DNA from: Streptomyces sp. NBC_00414
GTDB taxonomy: Bacteria > Actinomycetota > Actinomycetes > Streptomycetales > Streptomycetaceae
NCBI RefSeq assembly: GCF_036038375.1
Contig: NZ_CP107935.1
Coordinates: 2,046,001 to 2,110,000 of the forward strand
Reading direction: 5' to 3'
Length of the DNA stretch: 64,000 bases
Positions within the stretch are counted from its first letter, which is position 1. Every line of letters begins with the position of its first letter. The position numbers were made by a program, and so were the translations under genes. The notes beneath the pieces were generated by a model, which worked only from the letters and a program-made list of their open reading frames with translations, had not been told where the DNA came from and did no database searches. This document shows, one piece after another, positions 41,373 to 55,321 of this stretch.

Positions 41373-41430
41373 CACGATCCTGTCCACCGAACACGATCCC
41401 GTGCACTCATGTGCACCGTCGTGCATCGGA
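41373..41430. promoter_or_regulatory. Phased GTGCA repeats and CACGATCC pair in the divergent promoter region
   Basis: Three GTGCA units start at 41401, 41411 and 41421, exactly 10 bp apart; the first two form GTGCAC-TCAT-GTGCAC. CACGATCC occurs at 41373 and 41392, 19 bp apart. Helically phased direct repeats fit DeoR-type operator binding. They lie 31-88 bp before the kinase start. Confidence 0.5.
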
Positions 41431-41460
41431 AATGAAGAGTTTTGACGAGAGGATGCGCTC

Positions 41461-42534
41461 GTGGGTGACGAACGGCCCGACGCGCGGCCCGATGTGCTGC
41501 TGACCGGGCTGCTCTTCTACGACCTCGTCCTGACCGGTCTGGGGAAACCGCCGACACCCGGCGAGGAGATCTGGACCGAGGGGATGGGCACGAGCCCGGG
41601 CGGCATCGCGAACCTGGCCGTGGCCGCGGCCCGCTACGGCCTCAAGACCTCCCTGGCCACGGTGTTCGGCGACGACTACTACGGCGCGTACTGCCGTGAG
41701 GTCCTCGCCGGACAGGAGCGCGTCGACCTCTCGCTCTCCCGTACGGCGGACGGCTGGCACACCCCCGTCACCGTCTCGATCGCGTACGGCCACGACCGGG
41801 CCCTGGTCACCCACGGCCAGGAGCCCCCGTACTCGCAGGACGCGCTGATGGGCGACCCGCCCGCCGCGCGCACGGCCCTCGTGCACATCGAGGCCGAACC
41901 CCGCGAGTGGATCGCCAAGGCCGCCGCGAACGGCACCAAGATCTACGCGGATGTCGGCTGGGACCCCACCCAGCGGTGGTCCTCGGACCTCCTCGACCAG
42001 CTCGCCCTGTGCCACGCCTTCGTCCCGAACGACACCGAGGCGATGGCGTACACCCGCACCGACACCGCGGCCGACGCGCTCTCCAGGCTCTCCGAGCTGG
42101 TGCCGGTGGCCGTGGTCACGCGCGGCCGGGACGGCGCGATCGCGGTCGACCAGAGCACGGGCGAGTACGCCGACGTACCCGCCCTCGCCACCGGTGTCCT
42201 GGACGCGACGGGTGCCGGGGACGTCTTCGGCGCGAGTTTCGTCGCGGCCTCGCTTGAGGGCTGGCCCCTGGAGGAACGGCTGCGCTTCGCGGTACTGGCC
42301 GCCGGACTCTCCGTACAGCGGCACGGCGGGGCGCTGGCCGCGCCCGGCTGGTACGGCGTCCACCGGTGGTGGCGCTCGCTCGAAAACCCCGAACTGCGGC
42401 GCGCGTACGGCTTCCTGACGGACCGTCTGCCCGCCGATCCCGGCCCCCCGGTTCCCCACGCCCCGGTGACCCCACCCGCCCCCACGGCATTCCCGATCTC
42501 CCCCGACGCGTCTCCTCCGACACGTCTCCCCTGA
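41461..42534 (+). CDS. PfkB-family carbohydrate kinase
   Basis: 357 residues from GTG 41461 with GAGAGG eight bases upstream. The N-terminal glycine motif GMGTSPGGIANLAVAAARYGL and the C-terminal catalytic signature VLDATGAGDVFGASF (base Asp about residue 253) define the ribokinase/PfkB fold. The tail (from about 320) is Pro-rich and may be flexible. It would phosphorylate an imported or released sugar in the cytoplasm, and its product may be the DeoR effector. First gene of the importer operon. Confidence 0.9.
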   Translation: MGDERPDARPDVLLTGLLFYDLVLTGLGKPPTPGEEIWTEGMGTSPGGIANLAVAAARYGLKTSLATVFGDDYYGAYCREVLAGQERVDLSLSRTADGWHTPVTVSIAYGHDRALVTHGQEPPYSQDALMGDPPAARTALVHIEAEPREWIAKAAANGTKIYADVGWDPTQRWSSDLLDQLALCHAFVPNDTEAMAYTRTDTAADALSRLSELVPVAVVTRGRDGAIAVDQSTGEYADVPALATGVLDATGAGDVFGASFVAASLEGWPLEERLRFAVLAAGLSVQRHGGALAAPGWYGVHRWWRSLENPELRRAYGFLTDRLPADPGPPVPHAPVTPPAPTAFPISPDASPPTRLP

Positions 42535-42550
42535 TGCGAAGACCGAACAC

Positions 42551-43857
42551 ATGCGAAAGGCGGTGGGAGCTGTGCGGCTCTCACGAAGGGGCCTGCTCCG
42601 CGCGGGTCTGGCCGGTACGGCCGCGACCGCGCTCGGCGGCCTGGCGTCCGGCTGCGCCGTACCGACCGGCTCGACGGGCCGGAACATGGTCCTGTGGTAC
42701 TGGAGCGGCGGCCTGAGCGACACCGTCGTCAAGAAGGCCAAGGCCCGTTACGACAGTGCCGTGGACCTGGACGCGATCCAGATCGGCGGCTACTACCGCT
42801 CCAAGCTCATCACCACGATGACCGGCCAGGCCCATGTCCCCGACATCGCGGGGCTCAAGGGCGAGGACATGGCCTCGTACCTGCCGAACGCCGACCAGTT
42901 CGTGGACCTGCGCACGCTCGGCGCGGAGAAGCTCAAGGACCAGTACCTGGACTGGAAGTGGCAGCAGGGTGTGGCCCCCGACGGCAGCCTCGTCGGCTTC
43001 CCCATCGACGTGGGCCCCGTCGTGCAGTACTACCAGCCGGCCGTCTACAAGAAGGCCGGGCTGGCGTACGAACCGGACGACGTGTCCAGGGAGATGGGCA
43101 CCTGGGACCAGTTCTTCGCGGCGGGTGAGCGGCTCAAGAAGCGGGTGCGCGGGGCGTTCATCCTGACCGACGTCGGCAGCGTCTTCGAGATGTCGATCGG
43201 GCAGGGCACCGAGCGGTTCGTCGACAAGGACAAGCACTTCATCGGCGACCAGGAACATGTGCGCGTCTGCTGGGACCGTGCCGTGGAGGCCAAGCGGCGC
43301 GGGCTGGTGTCGAGCCTGGTGACGGGCACACCCGACTCGATCTCGGCCACCGAGCGGGGCCAGTTGCCCAGCCAGCTCAACGCCTCGTGGGCCGCGGGCG
43401 ACCTCAAGCTCCAGTACCCGAAGACCAAGGGCAGATGGCGGGTCGCGAACTGTCCCGGCGGCCCCTCGAACGTCGGCGGTTCGTTCCTGGCGATCACCAA
43501 GGCGTGCCGGGAACCCGAGAAGGCCTTCGAGATCATCACCTGGCTGCTCAACGCGGACAACCAGGCCCAGGGCTTCATGGACGCCGGACTCTTCCCGTCC
43601 ACACCGGCCTCGTACGGGCTGAAGAAGCTCCGTGAGGCCGACCCGTTCTTCGGCGACCAGATCACGATGGACGTCTACGGGCCGGCCGCGGAGAAGATCC
43701 CGGTCGCCTTCAACAGCCCGTACGACATCGCGCTCGGGCAGCCGATCAGGGACGAGATCAAGAACGTCGGCGTCCTCGGCAAGAACCCCGAGAAGGCCTG
43801 GAAGGACGCCATGAGCAAGTGCCGGCGCATCGCCGACCACCTGGGGGTGAGCTACTG

Positions 43858-43858
<1 letters not shown>
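42551..43858 (+). CDS. Tat-exported sugar-binding lipoprotein of ABC importer
   Basis: 435 residues. A twin-arginine motif SRRGLLRAGLAG is followed by lipobox LASGC (about residue 35), so it should be folded before Tat export and lipid-anchored. The mature protein has family-1 solute-binding features: NMVLWYWSGGLSDTVVKKAKARYD and GQAHVPDIAGLKGEDMASYL, then the C-terminal VAFNSPYDIALGQPIRDEI. It delivers an oligosaccharide to the two permeases behind it. Its stop overlaps the next ATG. Confidence 0.92.
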
Positions 43859-48658
<4,800 letters not shown>

Positions 48659-48736
48659 CCCGCGCCGAACCCGCCCTGACTGTCACGTTCGTTCATGAAC
48701 CGCCGGCACACCGGGCCCAGAGGGACTCTTCAGACC

Positions 48737-50094
48737 ATGACCGAGCAGCAGCTGCCCGTCTGGGCCGACCCTGCCCTCTCCCCCGCCTGGCTCGACGCGC
48801 AGGGCGTCTCCCGTCGCGGGCTCCTGCGCCGGGCGGGCCTGTTCGGTACCGCGTTCGGTGTCGGCCTCGCGGCCGGTTGCTCGGCTGCACGGCGGGCGGA
48901 CCGACCCACCCGGACACCCCGCGCAACGAGGCGCACGCGGTCGCGGCCGTCAAGTGGCCGGCCGAGCAACGCCGTTCGGGCTACGTGGACGACGTACTGG
49001 TCCTCGCCAACCACCCCTCGCGCGTGGGCATCGACTCCCCGCACGAGATACGGGCCTGGCGGGACGCGGCCCCCGAGATCATGATCGGCATGGAGGGCGC
49101 GCGCCCGGTGCGCAGGGCGGGGCCATCCCCGGCTGGCGGTCCGACGTCGATCCGCGGCGAGTACGAGAACAAGCCGTCGGCGGACTCCTGGCCGGGCTGT
49201 CCGGCGGACGCGTACGTCACCTACGGCGGGACGACTGGATGACGGCCACCGTCGGCGGCATGTGGGACTCCCTGCTCGCCGAGGGCAAGCTGTTCACGAT
49301 CACCACGAACTCGGATGTGCGCCGGGTGGTGTTCGACACCTGGAGGAACGGGGACTGGCCGGCCGGGCGGAACTTCGACGACACGGCTGGCTGCCCGACC
49401 CGGTGAACACGAGCGAACCGCAGCCCGGCGGTGACTTCTGGCCCGGCCAGTTCGGCCGCACGCATGTCGGTGTCACCCTCCCCCACTACCTGAACGGTGT
49501 GGAAGGTGCCCCCATCGGCTACCGCGCGGTGATGGCGGGCCTGCGGGCGGGCCGGGTCTGGCTCGACCACGGTCACCTGCTCGACGGGCTCGACGTACGG
49601 CTGAAGCGGGACCGGGACCGGGGCCAGGACCGGAACCGGGAGCAGGAGCACGGCCGGGGCGTCACGCTGGGCGGGCGGCTGCGGGTGCGTGCGGGGGATC
49701 GGCTCACCCTTGAGGTCGCCGTGACGACGGCCTCGCGGGCCAACCCGCACGGCGTCGTGCCCGAGCTCGCGCATGTCGATGTGATCCGCGGGGCGGTGCG
49801 GGGTGCTGCGGCCGACCGGGACGGGTGGCGGGCGCCCGATACGAGGGTCGTCCATACGGCGGATGTGTCGGGGCGTCGGGGTACGTACACCCTGCGTATT
49901 CCGGTGGTCGCCGGGGACGAGTCCTTCCATGTGCGGCTGCGGGGCAGTGACGGTCGTCGGCACGGGGCTGGGTATTGGGGGCCTCCGTGGATCCGCACGG
50001 GCTTGTGGCGCATGTGCCGGGTGACGGTGATCCTTGGGTTGATACGTGGTTCTATTCGAACCCGGTGTTCGTGGAGGTCGTCGGCGGTCGGTGA
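48737..50094 (+). pseudogene. Decayed PHP-domain phosphoesterase-like gene with Tat lipoprotein signal
   Basis: Starts at ATG 48737 with a Tat signal (SRRGLLRRAGLFG) and lipobox AAGC. After about residue 55 the frame shifts. Conserved segments of the PHP-domain protein seen in many Streptomyces then appear in successive frames: VLVLANHPSRVGIDSPHEIRAW, ADAYVTYGG then DWMTATVGGMWDSLLAEGK, WLPDPVN then GQFGRTHVGVT, and finally WFYSNPVFVEVVGGR ending at 50094. At least four frameshifts are needed. The N-terminal stretch that normally holds the metal-binding HxH is absent, so an internal deletion occurred too. Not functional as it stands. Confidence 0.78.
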
Positions 50095-50169
50095 CGGGCC
50101 CGTTCCCCGGGGGGGGCGGGGCGGGGTGGGGTGGGTGCGTTTTCGGGTGCGGGTGCGCTGTGGCTGGTC

Positions 50170-50290
50170 GCGCCGTTCCCCGCGCCCCTGAAGGCAAAGG
50201 ATTGCGCCGTTCCCCGCGCCCCCAAAAAGCCAAAGACTGCGCCGTTCCCCGCGCCCCTGGAAGGCAGAGGCTGTGCTGTTGCCCGTGCCC
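50170..50290 (+). repeat. Tandem dispersed repeat GCGCCGTTCCCCGCGCCCC, three clear copies
   Basis: Copies start at 50170, 50204 and 50239 (period about 35 bp), with a degraded fourth (GCTGTTGCCCGTGCCCC) near 50275. Each is followed by a purine-rich AAGGCAAAG-like segment. Lies between the PHP pseudogene and the PaaX-like gene; opposite-orientation copies lie just past that gene. Confidence 0.8.
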
Positions 50291-50358
50291 CTGGGGACGT
50301 GGGCCGGTGGGTTGTAGTCCCTGGTCGTGGGCTGATCGGCGGGCGTACCGTGGGGTGG

Positions 50359-51186
50359 GTGACCACTGACGAGGCCCTGCGGCCCCAGTCCCTCATGCTG
50401 TCGTTCCTGGGCGATCAGGTACTCGGCCGAGACGTCTGCGTGTACTCGGGAAGCGTCATCGACGTCTTCGGGCGCGCGGGCGTCGGCGAGCACGCGACCC
50501 GCTCCACCCTGACTCGCATGGTCGGCCGCGACCTGCTGCGGCGGCAGCGCGAGGGACGCCGTATGTACTTCGGGCTGACCGAGCGTTCCGAGGCCGTGCT
50601 GCGGGACGGCGAGCAGCGGATCTGGGAGGAGGGGGCGGTCAACCGTCACTGGGACGGCACCTGGACCCTGCTCGGCTTCTCACTGCCCGAGTCCTGGCAG
50701 CGCCAACGGCACGATCTGCGGGCGCAGTTGACGTGGAGCGGCTTCGGTCCGCTGTTCGGCGGGCTGTGGATCGCGCCCGGCGAGGCCGATGTCTCCGGGC
50801 TTGTCGCCGAACTCGGCCTGTCCGCCCACGTGAAGATCTTCCGCGCCCACGCGGACACCGGCATGGACATCGGAGCGATGATCGAGGAGACCTGGGAACT
50901 GGACGAACTCGCTACGCGCTACGGGGCGTTCGTCCACCGCTGGCAGCACTGGGAGACGGCGGAGCCCGAGGCCGACGAGGCCCTCGCGCTGCGGCTGCGC
51001 CTGTCGACGGAGTGGCTGCAGGTCGTCCGCCGGGACCCACGCCTGCCGGTCAAGCACCTGCCGGACAACTGGCCCGCCGAACAGGCCGAGAAGACCTTCC
51101 GAACGGTGTACGCCGGCCTCACCCCCCTGGCCCAGCAGTCCGCGGACCACCTCCTGGACCTGGTCCCGGTACGCGCGACCCTTTAG
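50359..51186 (+). CDS. PaaX-family transcriptional regulator
   Basis: 275 residues from GTG 50359. The N-terminal winged helix (SLMLSFLGDQVLGRDVCVYSGSVIDVFGR, STLTRMVGRDLLRRQREGRRMYFGLTE), the central WTLLGFSLPESWQRQRHDLRAQLTWSGFGPL and the C-terminal WRxFxxxDPxLP-like region (VRRDPRLPVKHLPDNWPA) are the PaaX family. PaaX regulators sense aryl-CoA thioesters such as phenylacetyl-CoA. Fits the acyl-CoA catabolic operon 130 bp downstream on the opposite strand. Flanked on both sides by short dispersed repeats in inverted orientation. Confidence 0.92.
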   Translation: MTTDEALRPQSLMLSFLGDQVLGRDVCVYSGSVIDVFGRAGVGEHATRSTLTRMVGRDLLRRQREGRRMYFGLTERSEAVLRDGEQRIWEEGAVNRHWDGTWTLLGFSLPESWQRQRHDLRAQLTWSGFGPLFGGLWIAPGEADVSGLVAELGLSAHVKIFRAHADTGMDIGAMIEETWELDELATRYGAFVHRWQHWETAEPEADEALALRLRLSTEWLQVVRRDPRLPVKHLPDNWPAEQAEKTFRTVYAGLTPLAQQSADHLLDLVPVRATL

Positions 51187-51212
51187 GAGCGCAGAGCGCC
51201 CTTTGCCTTGAC

Positions 51213-51265
51213 GGGCGCGGGGAACGGCGCAATCTCTTAGGGGCGCGGGAAACGGCGCGCCCAGC
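51213..51265 (-). repeat. Inverted copies of the dispersed repeat after the PaaX gene
   Basis: GGGCGCGGGGAACGGCGC at 51213-51230 and a variant GGGGCGCGGGAAACGGCGC from about 51240. These are reverse complements of the copies at 50170-50257, so the PaaX-like gene lies between inverted repeats. Confidence 0.8.
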
Positions 51266-51314
51266 CACAGCGCACCCGCACCCGCACCCGACAACAGCCG
51301 CGCCGACACGGCTC

Positions 51315-51770
51315 TCACACATAGAAGCGGGACAGACTCTGCAGCACCGCCGCGGGCTTGCCCACCCCGTCGATCTCGATCGTGCCGTCGACAACGACCT
51401 GCACCCCACCGGGCACGTCCGCGACCTCCGCGAGCCTCGCGACGAGCCGAATACGCGACCCCACCTTCACCGGCGAGGGAAACCGCACCTTGTTCAGTCC
51501 GTAGTTGACCTTCGTGGCCACACCCCGGACGTCCAGCAACTCGGTGAAGAGCGGAATGAAGAGGGAGAGGGTGAGACAACCGTGCGCGATGGGCGCCCCG
51601 AACGGCCCCGCCGCGGCCCTCTCCACATCGACATGGATCCACTGATGATCACCCGTCGCGTCGGCGAACGTGTTGACGCGTTCCTGCGTCACCTCGATCC
51701 ACTCGCTCGCTCCGAGGTCACCGCCGGCAAGCTTCCTCAGCTCGTCGACACCGTTCACGATAATGCTCAT
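51315..51770 (-). CDS. MaoC-like enoyl-CoA hydratase/dehydratase
   Basis: 151 residues, a single hot-dog fold. Hydratase motif FADATGDHQWIHVDVERA (catalytic Asp and His) followed by PFGAPIAHGCLTLSL, then the beta-strand NYGLNKVRFPSPVKVGSRI. Size and motifs match the small MaoC/NodN class. Its ATG overlaps the stop of the acyl-CoA synthetase (ATGA). Last gene of the catabolic operon; probably hydrates a 2-enoyl-CoA intermediate. Confidence 0.92.
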   Translation of the reverse strand: MSIIVNGVDELRKLAGGDLGASEWIEVTQERVNTFADATGDHQWIHVDVERAAAGPFGAPIAHGCLTLSLFIPLFTELLDVRGVATKVNYGLNKVRFPSPVKVGSRIRLVARLAEVADVPGGVQVVVDGTIEIDGVGKPAAVLQSLSRFYV

Positions 51771-53308
51771 GTGGCCGTCCTTGACTGGGAGTTCCGGGGA
51801 TCGGTCCCGTACCGCCGGCGGACACGGGACTTGAGGAGCTTGCCGGAGGCAGTCCGCGGCAGTTCGTCCGCGAGCACCACCGACTTCGGGATCTTGTACT
51901 TGGCGAGGTGTCCGGCGAGGGACGCGAGCACCTCGCCGGGGTCGAGCTCGACGCCCTCGCGCGGGACGACGACCGCGCACGGCACCTCGCCCCACTTCTC
52001 GTCGGGGACGCCGATGACCGCGCACTCGACGATGCCGGGGTGGGCGAGGAGCCGGTCCTCGATCTCGGCGGGGTAGATGTTCTCGCCGCCCGAGATGATC
52101 ATGTCCTTGATGCGGTCGACGACGGTCACATAGCCGTCCTCGTCGATCCGGGCGGCGTCCCCGCTGCGGAACCAGCCGTCGCTGAACACGGCCGCGGTCT
52201 CGTCGGGCAACCCCCAGTAGCCGGGCATGACATGCGGCCCCCGTACGACGATCTCGCCGGTCTCACCGACGTCGGCGACGTCGTCCGGGGTGAGGCCTGC
52301 CCGTACGACGCGCACGTCGCTGAAGAAGTGCGGCACGCCCGCCGAGCCCGCCTTGGCCACCGCGTGCCCGGCGTCCAGGAAGAGGACGCCGGGTGAGGCC
52401 TCGGTCATGCCGTAGCCCTGGAGGAAGGTGAGGCCCCGCTGCTGGTAGGCGGTGATGAGCGGGGTCGGCACGGGTGCGCCGCCGCAGCTGAGCATCCGCA
52501 GCGAGGACAGGTCGGCGTCGGCCCAGCGCGGATGACGGGCCACCCGCTCGAACATGGTGGGCACGCCGAACATGAAGGTGATCCGGTGCCGTTCGATCAG
52601 GTCGAGGGTGTCCGCCGGGTCGAAGGCCTCGACCAGGACACAGGTACCGCCCTTGAGGAGGACCGGCAGGGTGAGCATGTTGAGCCCGGCCGTGTGGAAC
52701 AACGGGGCACAGACCAGGGCGCGTTCGTCCGCGATCAGGTCCTGGTCGACGAGGACGTTGACGGCGTTCCACGTCAGGTTGCCGTGGGTGAGCATCGCGC
52801 CCTTGGGCCGGCCCGTCGTCCCCGAGGTGTACATGATGACGCAGGTGTCGTCGGCGGAGACGGGCTCGTCGATCGCCTCCCCGGAGGCAGAGGCGAGCAA
52901 CTCCTCGTAAGCGGCGCCCACTTCGACGTACGTAGGCACATCGCAGGTGTCCCGCAGCGCGGCGACCAGCCCCTCGGGTGCCGCCCTGTGGACGAGGGTC
53001 CGCGCGCCGGAGTCGTTGAGCTGGTAGGCGATCTCGGGCCCGGCGAGGCGGGTGTTGAGCGGGACGAAGACCGCGCCGAGCAGGCCCGCCGCGAACAGCG
53101 TCTCCAGGTAGGAGGGGTGGTTCGGGCCGAGGTAGGCGATCCGGTCGCCGCGGCGCACCCCGCGCGCACGCAGGGCATGCGCGAGGCGGGTGGTGCGCTC
53201 GTGCAGTCCGCCGTACGTGAGTGTCGTGCCGTGGTGGATCAGGGCGGTGCGGTGCGGGGTCTTGCGGGCCCGGCGGGCGGGCCACGACCCCAGTCCCTCG
53301 TTGCGCAT
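51767..53308 (-). CDS. Long- or medium-chain acyl-CoA synthetase (FadD-like)
   Basis: 513 residues. The adenylate-forming core has YTSGTTGRPKGAMLTHGNL (phosphate loop, about residue 160), GYGMTEASPGV, GWFRSGDAARIDEDGYVTVVDRIKD, then ENIYPAEIEDRLLAHPGIVE and the catalytic Lys region PRTASGKLLKSRVRR. The sequence is of the FadD3/FCS class. It would activate a fatty, cyclic or aromatic acid to its CoA ester, feeding the MaoC and SDR steps. Last four bases overlap the MaoC gene. Confidence 0.93.
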   Translation of the reverse strand: MRNEGLGSWPARRARKTPHRTALIHHGTTLTYGGLHERTTRLAHALRARGVRRGDRIAYLGPNHPSYLETLFAAGLLGAVFVPLNTRLAGPEIAYQLNDSGARTLVHRAAPEGLVAALRDTCDVPTYVEVGAAYEELLASASGEAIDEPVSADDTCVIMYTSGTTGRPKGAMLTHGNLTWNAVNVLVDQDLIADERALVCAPLFHTAGLNMLTLPVLLKGGTCVLVEAFDPADTLDLIERHRITFMFGVPTMFERVARHPRWADADLSSLRMLSCGGAPVPTPLITAYQQRGLTFLQGYGMTEASPGVLFLDAGHAVAKAGSAGVPHFFSDVRVVRAGLTPDDVADVGETGEIVVRGPHVMPGYWGLPDETAAVFSDGWFRSGDAARIDEDGYVTVVDRIKDMIISGGENIYPAEIEDRLLAHPGIVECAVIGVPDEKWGEVPCAVVVPREGVELDPGEVLASLAGHLAKYKIPKSVVLADELPRTASGKLLKSRVRRRYGTDPRNSQSRTAT

Positions 53309-53356
53309 GCCATACCCCTTACGGATCGGTGGGACCGAACGGCTCGGTGGGTCCGG

Positions 53357-54241
53357 TCACGGCTCGGTGAGGCCGAGCAGCCGGGCCGCGTTCTCCTTGA
53401 GGATCTTCGGCCGGACCTCGTCCTTGACGGGCAGCTTCGCGAAGTCGGCGAGCCAGCGGTCCGGGGTGAGGACCGGATAGTCGGAGCCGAACAGCACCTT
53501 GTCCTTGAGCAGGGTGTTCGCGTACTGCACGAGCTGCGGCGGGAAGTACTTCGGCGACCAGCCGGACAGGTCGATGTGGACACCCGGCTTGTGGGTGGCG
53601 ACCGCGAGGGCCTCGTCCTGCCAGGGGAAGGACGGATGCGCCAGGATGATCTTCAGGTGCGGGAAGTCCGCTGCGACGTCGTCGACGTGCAGCGGGTTGG
53701 AGTACTTGAGCCGGATCCCGCCGCCCCCCGGGACCCCGGCCCCGATGCCCGTCTGCCCCGTATGGAAGAGGGCGATGGCGCCGGTCTCCTCGATCACCTC
53801 GTACAACTCGTACGCCACGGAACGGTCGTTGGGGAAGAATCCCTGGATGCTGGGGTGGAACTTGAAGCCCCTCACCCCGTACTCCTCGACCAGGCGGCGG
53901 GCCTGCCTGACTCCCGCCTTCCCGCGGAACGGGTCGATGGAGGCGAACGGGATGAGCACGTCCGGGTTGGCGGCGGCGGCCTCGGCGACCTCCTCGTTCG
54001 GGACGGGCTCGGTGCCGGTGGCGGACTCCGCGTCGACCGTGAAGACCACGGCGGCCATCCTGCGCTCCCGGTAGTAGGCGGCCGTCTCCTCCAGGGTAGG
54101 TTTCCGCTTGCCCTCGACCTTGAAGTAGGCGCTGGAGGCCGCGTGCAGGTCGTCGTCGAGCGAGGAGGTGCCCCTGGAGGACACCTCGGCATGGGTGTGG
54201 ACGTCGATCGCGACGAGTTCGTCCACGTCGATGTTCGCCAT
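53357..54241 (-). CDS. Amidohydrolase-family protein (PF04909 type)
   Basis: 294 residues. Metal-binding HxH in AIDVHTHAEV near the N-terminus, then GVRGFKFHPSIQGFFPND, LKIILAHPSFPWQDEAL and the final Asp in VLFGSDYPVLTPDRW. This is the ACMSD / 2-pyrone-4,6-dicarboxylate hydrolase clan, whose members decarboxylate or hydrolyse ring-cleavage intermediates. The final GSDYP motif is typical. It sits 2 bp downstream of the SDR gene; substrate unknown. Confidence 0.92.
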   Translation of the reverse strand: MANIDVDELVAIDVHTHAEVSSRGTSSLDDDLHAASSAYFKVEGKRKPTLEETAAYYRERRMAAVVFTVDAESATGTEPVPNEEVAEAAAANPDVLIPFASIDPFRGKAGVRQARRLVEEYGVRGFKFHPSIQGFFPNDRSVAYELYEVIEETGAIALFHTGQTGIGAGVPGGGGIRLKYSNPLHVDDVAADFPHLKIILAHPSFPWQDEALAVATHKPGVHIDLSGWSPKYFPPQLVQYANTLLKDKVLFGSDYPVLTPDRWLADFAKLPVKDEVRPKILKENAARLLGLTEP

Positions 54242-54243
54242 GG

Positions 54244-55161
54244 TCAGGCCTCCGGGATCGCCGGCGCGGGGATGCCGACGCTCTGCGGCTCGGCGCCCAG
54301 CGAGGTCGGCCAGACGGCGGCGAGCGAGTCGGGGGTCCAGCCGCCGTCGGCGTAGGCCGTCCTGATCTCCTGGGGATGGGACCACAGGGCCACCTTGTCG
54401 CCGCCGATACCGATGGCCTGGCCGGTCACTCCGCGAGCCGCCTCGGAGGCCAGGAACGGGACGAGGGCGGCGCAGTCCTCGGGGGTGCCGAAGCCCTCGC
54501 CCTTGCGCAGGAGGTCCGGGAGGGGTTCGCCGCCCCGCAGGGCCTCGATGTAGGGCGCGAAGGCCGGGATGGTCTCGGTCATCGCGGTCGCCGCCACCGG
54601 CACGATCGCGTTGACGGTGATACCCGCGCGGCCCAGCTCCATCGACCAGGTACGGGCCATGGCGGCGATGCCGGCCTTGGCGGCGGAGTAGTTGGTCTGG
54701 CCGAAGTTGCCGCGCTGCCCGGCCGGCGAGCCGACCAGGATCAGCGTGCCGCCCTCGCCCTGCTCGCGCATCCGTACGGCGGCGGCGCGGGCGCAGGTGA
54801 AGGTGCCCTTCAGATGTGTGGTGATCACCGCGTCGAAGTCGTCGTCGGTCATCTTCCACAGGACCTTGTCGCGCAGGATGCCCGCGTTGGTGACCAGGAC
54901 GTCGAGGCGGCCGAACTCCTCGACCGCGCGGCCCACCAGGCGGTCCGCGGCCTCGGTGGTGCCGACCGCGACCACCTCGGCCACGGCGGTGCCGCCCGCG
55001 CCGGTGATCGCCTCGACGGCCTGCGCGGCGACGGCCCCGTCCACGTCGTTGACGACCACGGAGGCGCCCGCGGCGGCGAGGGCGTGCGCGTAGGCCAGGC
55101 CGAGGCCACGGCCGGAGCCCGTGACGACGGCGACCTTGCCGGTGAGATCGATGCTGGGCAC
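54244..55161 (-). CDS. Short-chain dehydrogenase/reductase
   Basis: 305 residues. The NAD site is VAVVTGSGRGLGLAYAHAL with VNDVD as the second strand, VLVTNAGILRD, active-site Ser in LILVGSPAGQRGN and catalytic YSAAK (about residue 165). The extended C-terminus (PQEIRTAYADGGWTPDSLAAVWPT) resembles the 17-beta-HSD4 / FabG-like long SDRs that oxidise 3-hydroxyacyl-CoA. First gene of the catabolic operon, divergent from a MarR gene, with a palindrome in the gap. Confidence 0.92.
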   Translation of the reverse strand: MPSIDLTGKVAVVTGSGRGLGLAYAHALAAAGASVVVNDVDGAVAAQAVEAITGAGGTAVAEVVAVGTTEAADRLVGRAVEEFGRLDVLVTNAGILRDKVLWKMTDDDFDAVITTHLKGTFTCARAAAVRMREQGEGGTLILVGSPAGQRGNFGQTNYSAAKAGIAAMARTWSMELGRAGITVNAIVPVAATAMTETIPAFAPYIEALRGGEPLPDLLRKGEGFGTPEDCAALVPFLASEAARGVTGQAIGIGGDKVALWSHPQEIRTAYADGGWTPDSLAAVWPTSLGAEPQSVGIPAPAIPEA

Positions 55162-55273
55162 GAAGGGTCCCTTCGGGAAGCGGGAGGAACGGCCGTGGAG
55201 GGTGACCCGCCGGAGGGGACGGAGCGGACGGGGCAGCCGGGGTGGCCGGCACGGTCACGGGGTCGAAGCTAAG

Positions 55274-55286
55274 GACAATAATTGTC
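55274..55286. promoter_or_regulatory. Palindrome GACAAT-A-ATTGTC between catabolic operon and MarR gene
   Basis: A perfect 6-bp inverted repeat with one central base. A near copy (GTCAATAGTTGTTG) begins 15 bp further on. Lies 113 bp upstream of the SDR start and 36 bp before the MarR start proposed here. AT content is high for the window, as expected for a MarR operator. Confidence 0.65.
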
Positions 55287-55321
55287 GACGTCAATAGTTG
55301 TTGCGGTTCGGTCCGTGCGCC

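Noticed and set aside
48858..49406. 182-residue open frame inside the PHP pseudogene
   Set aside because: Contains only one fragment of the PHP-family sequence; explained by frameshifts in the decayed gene.
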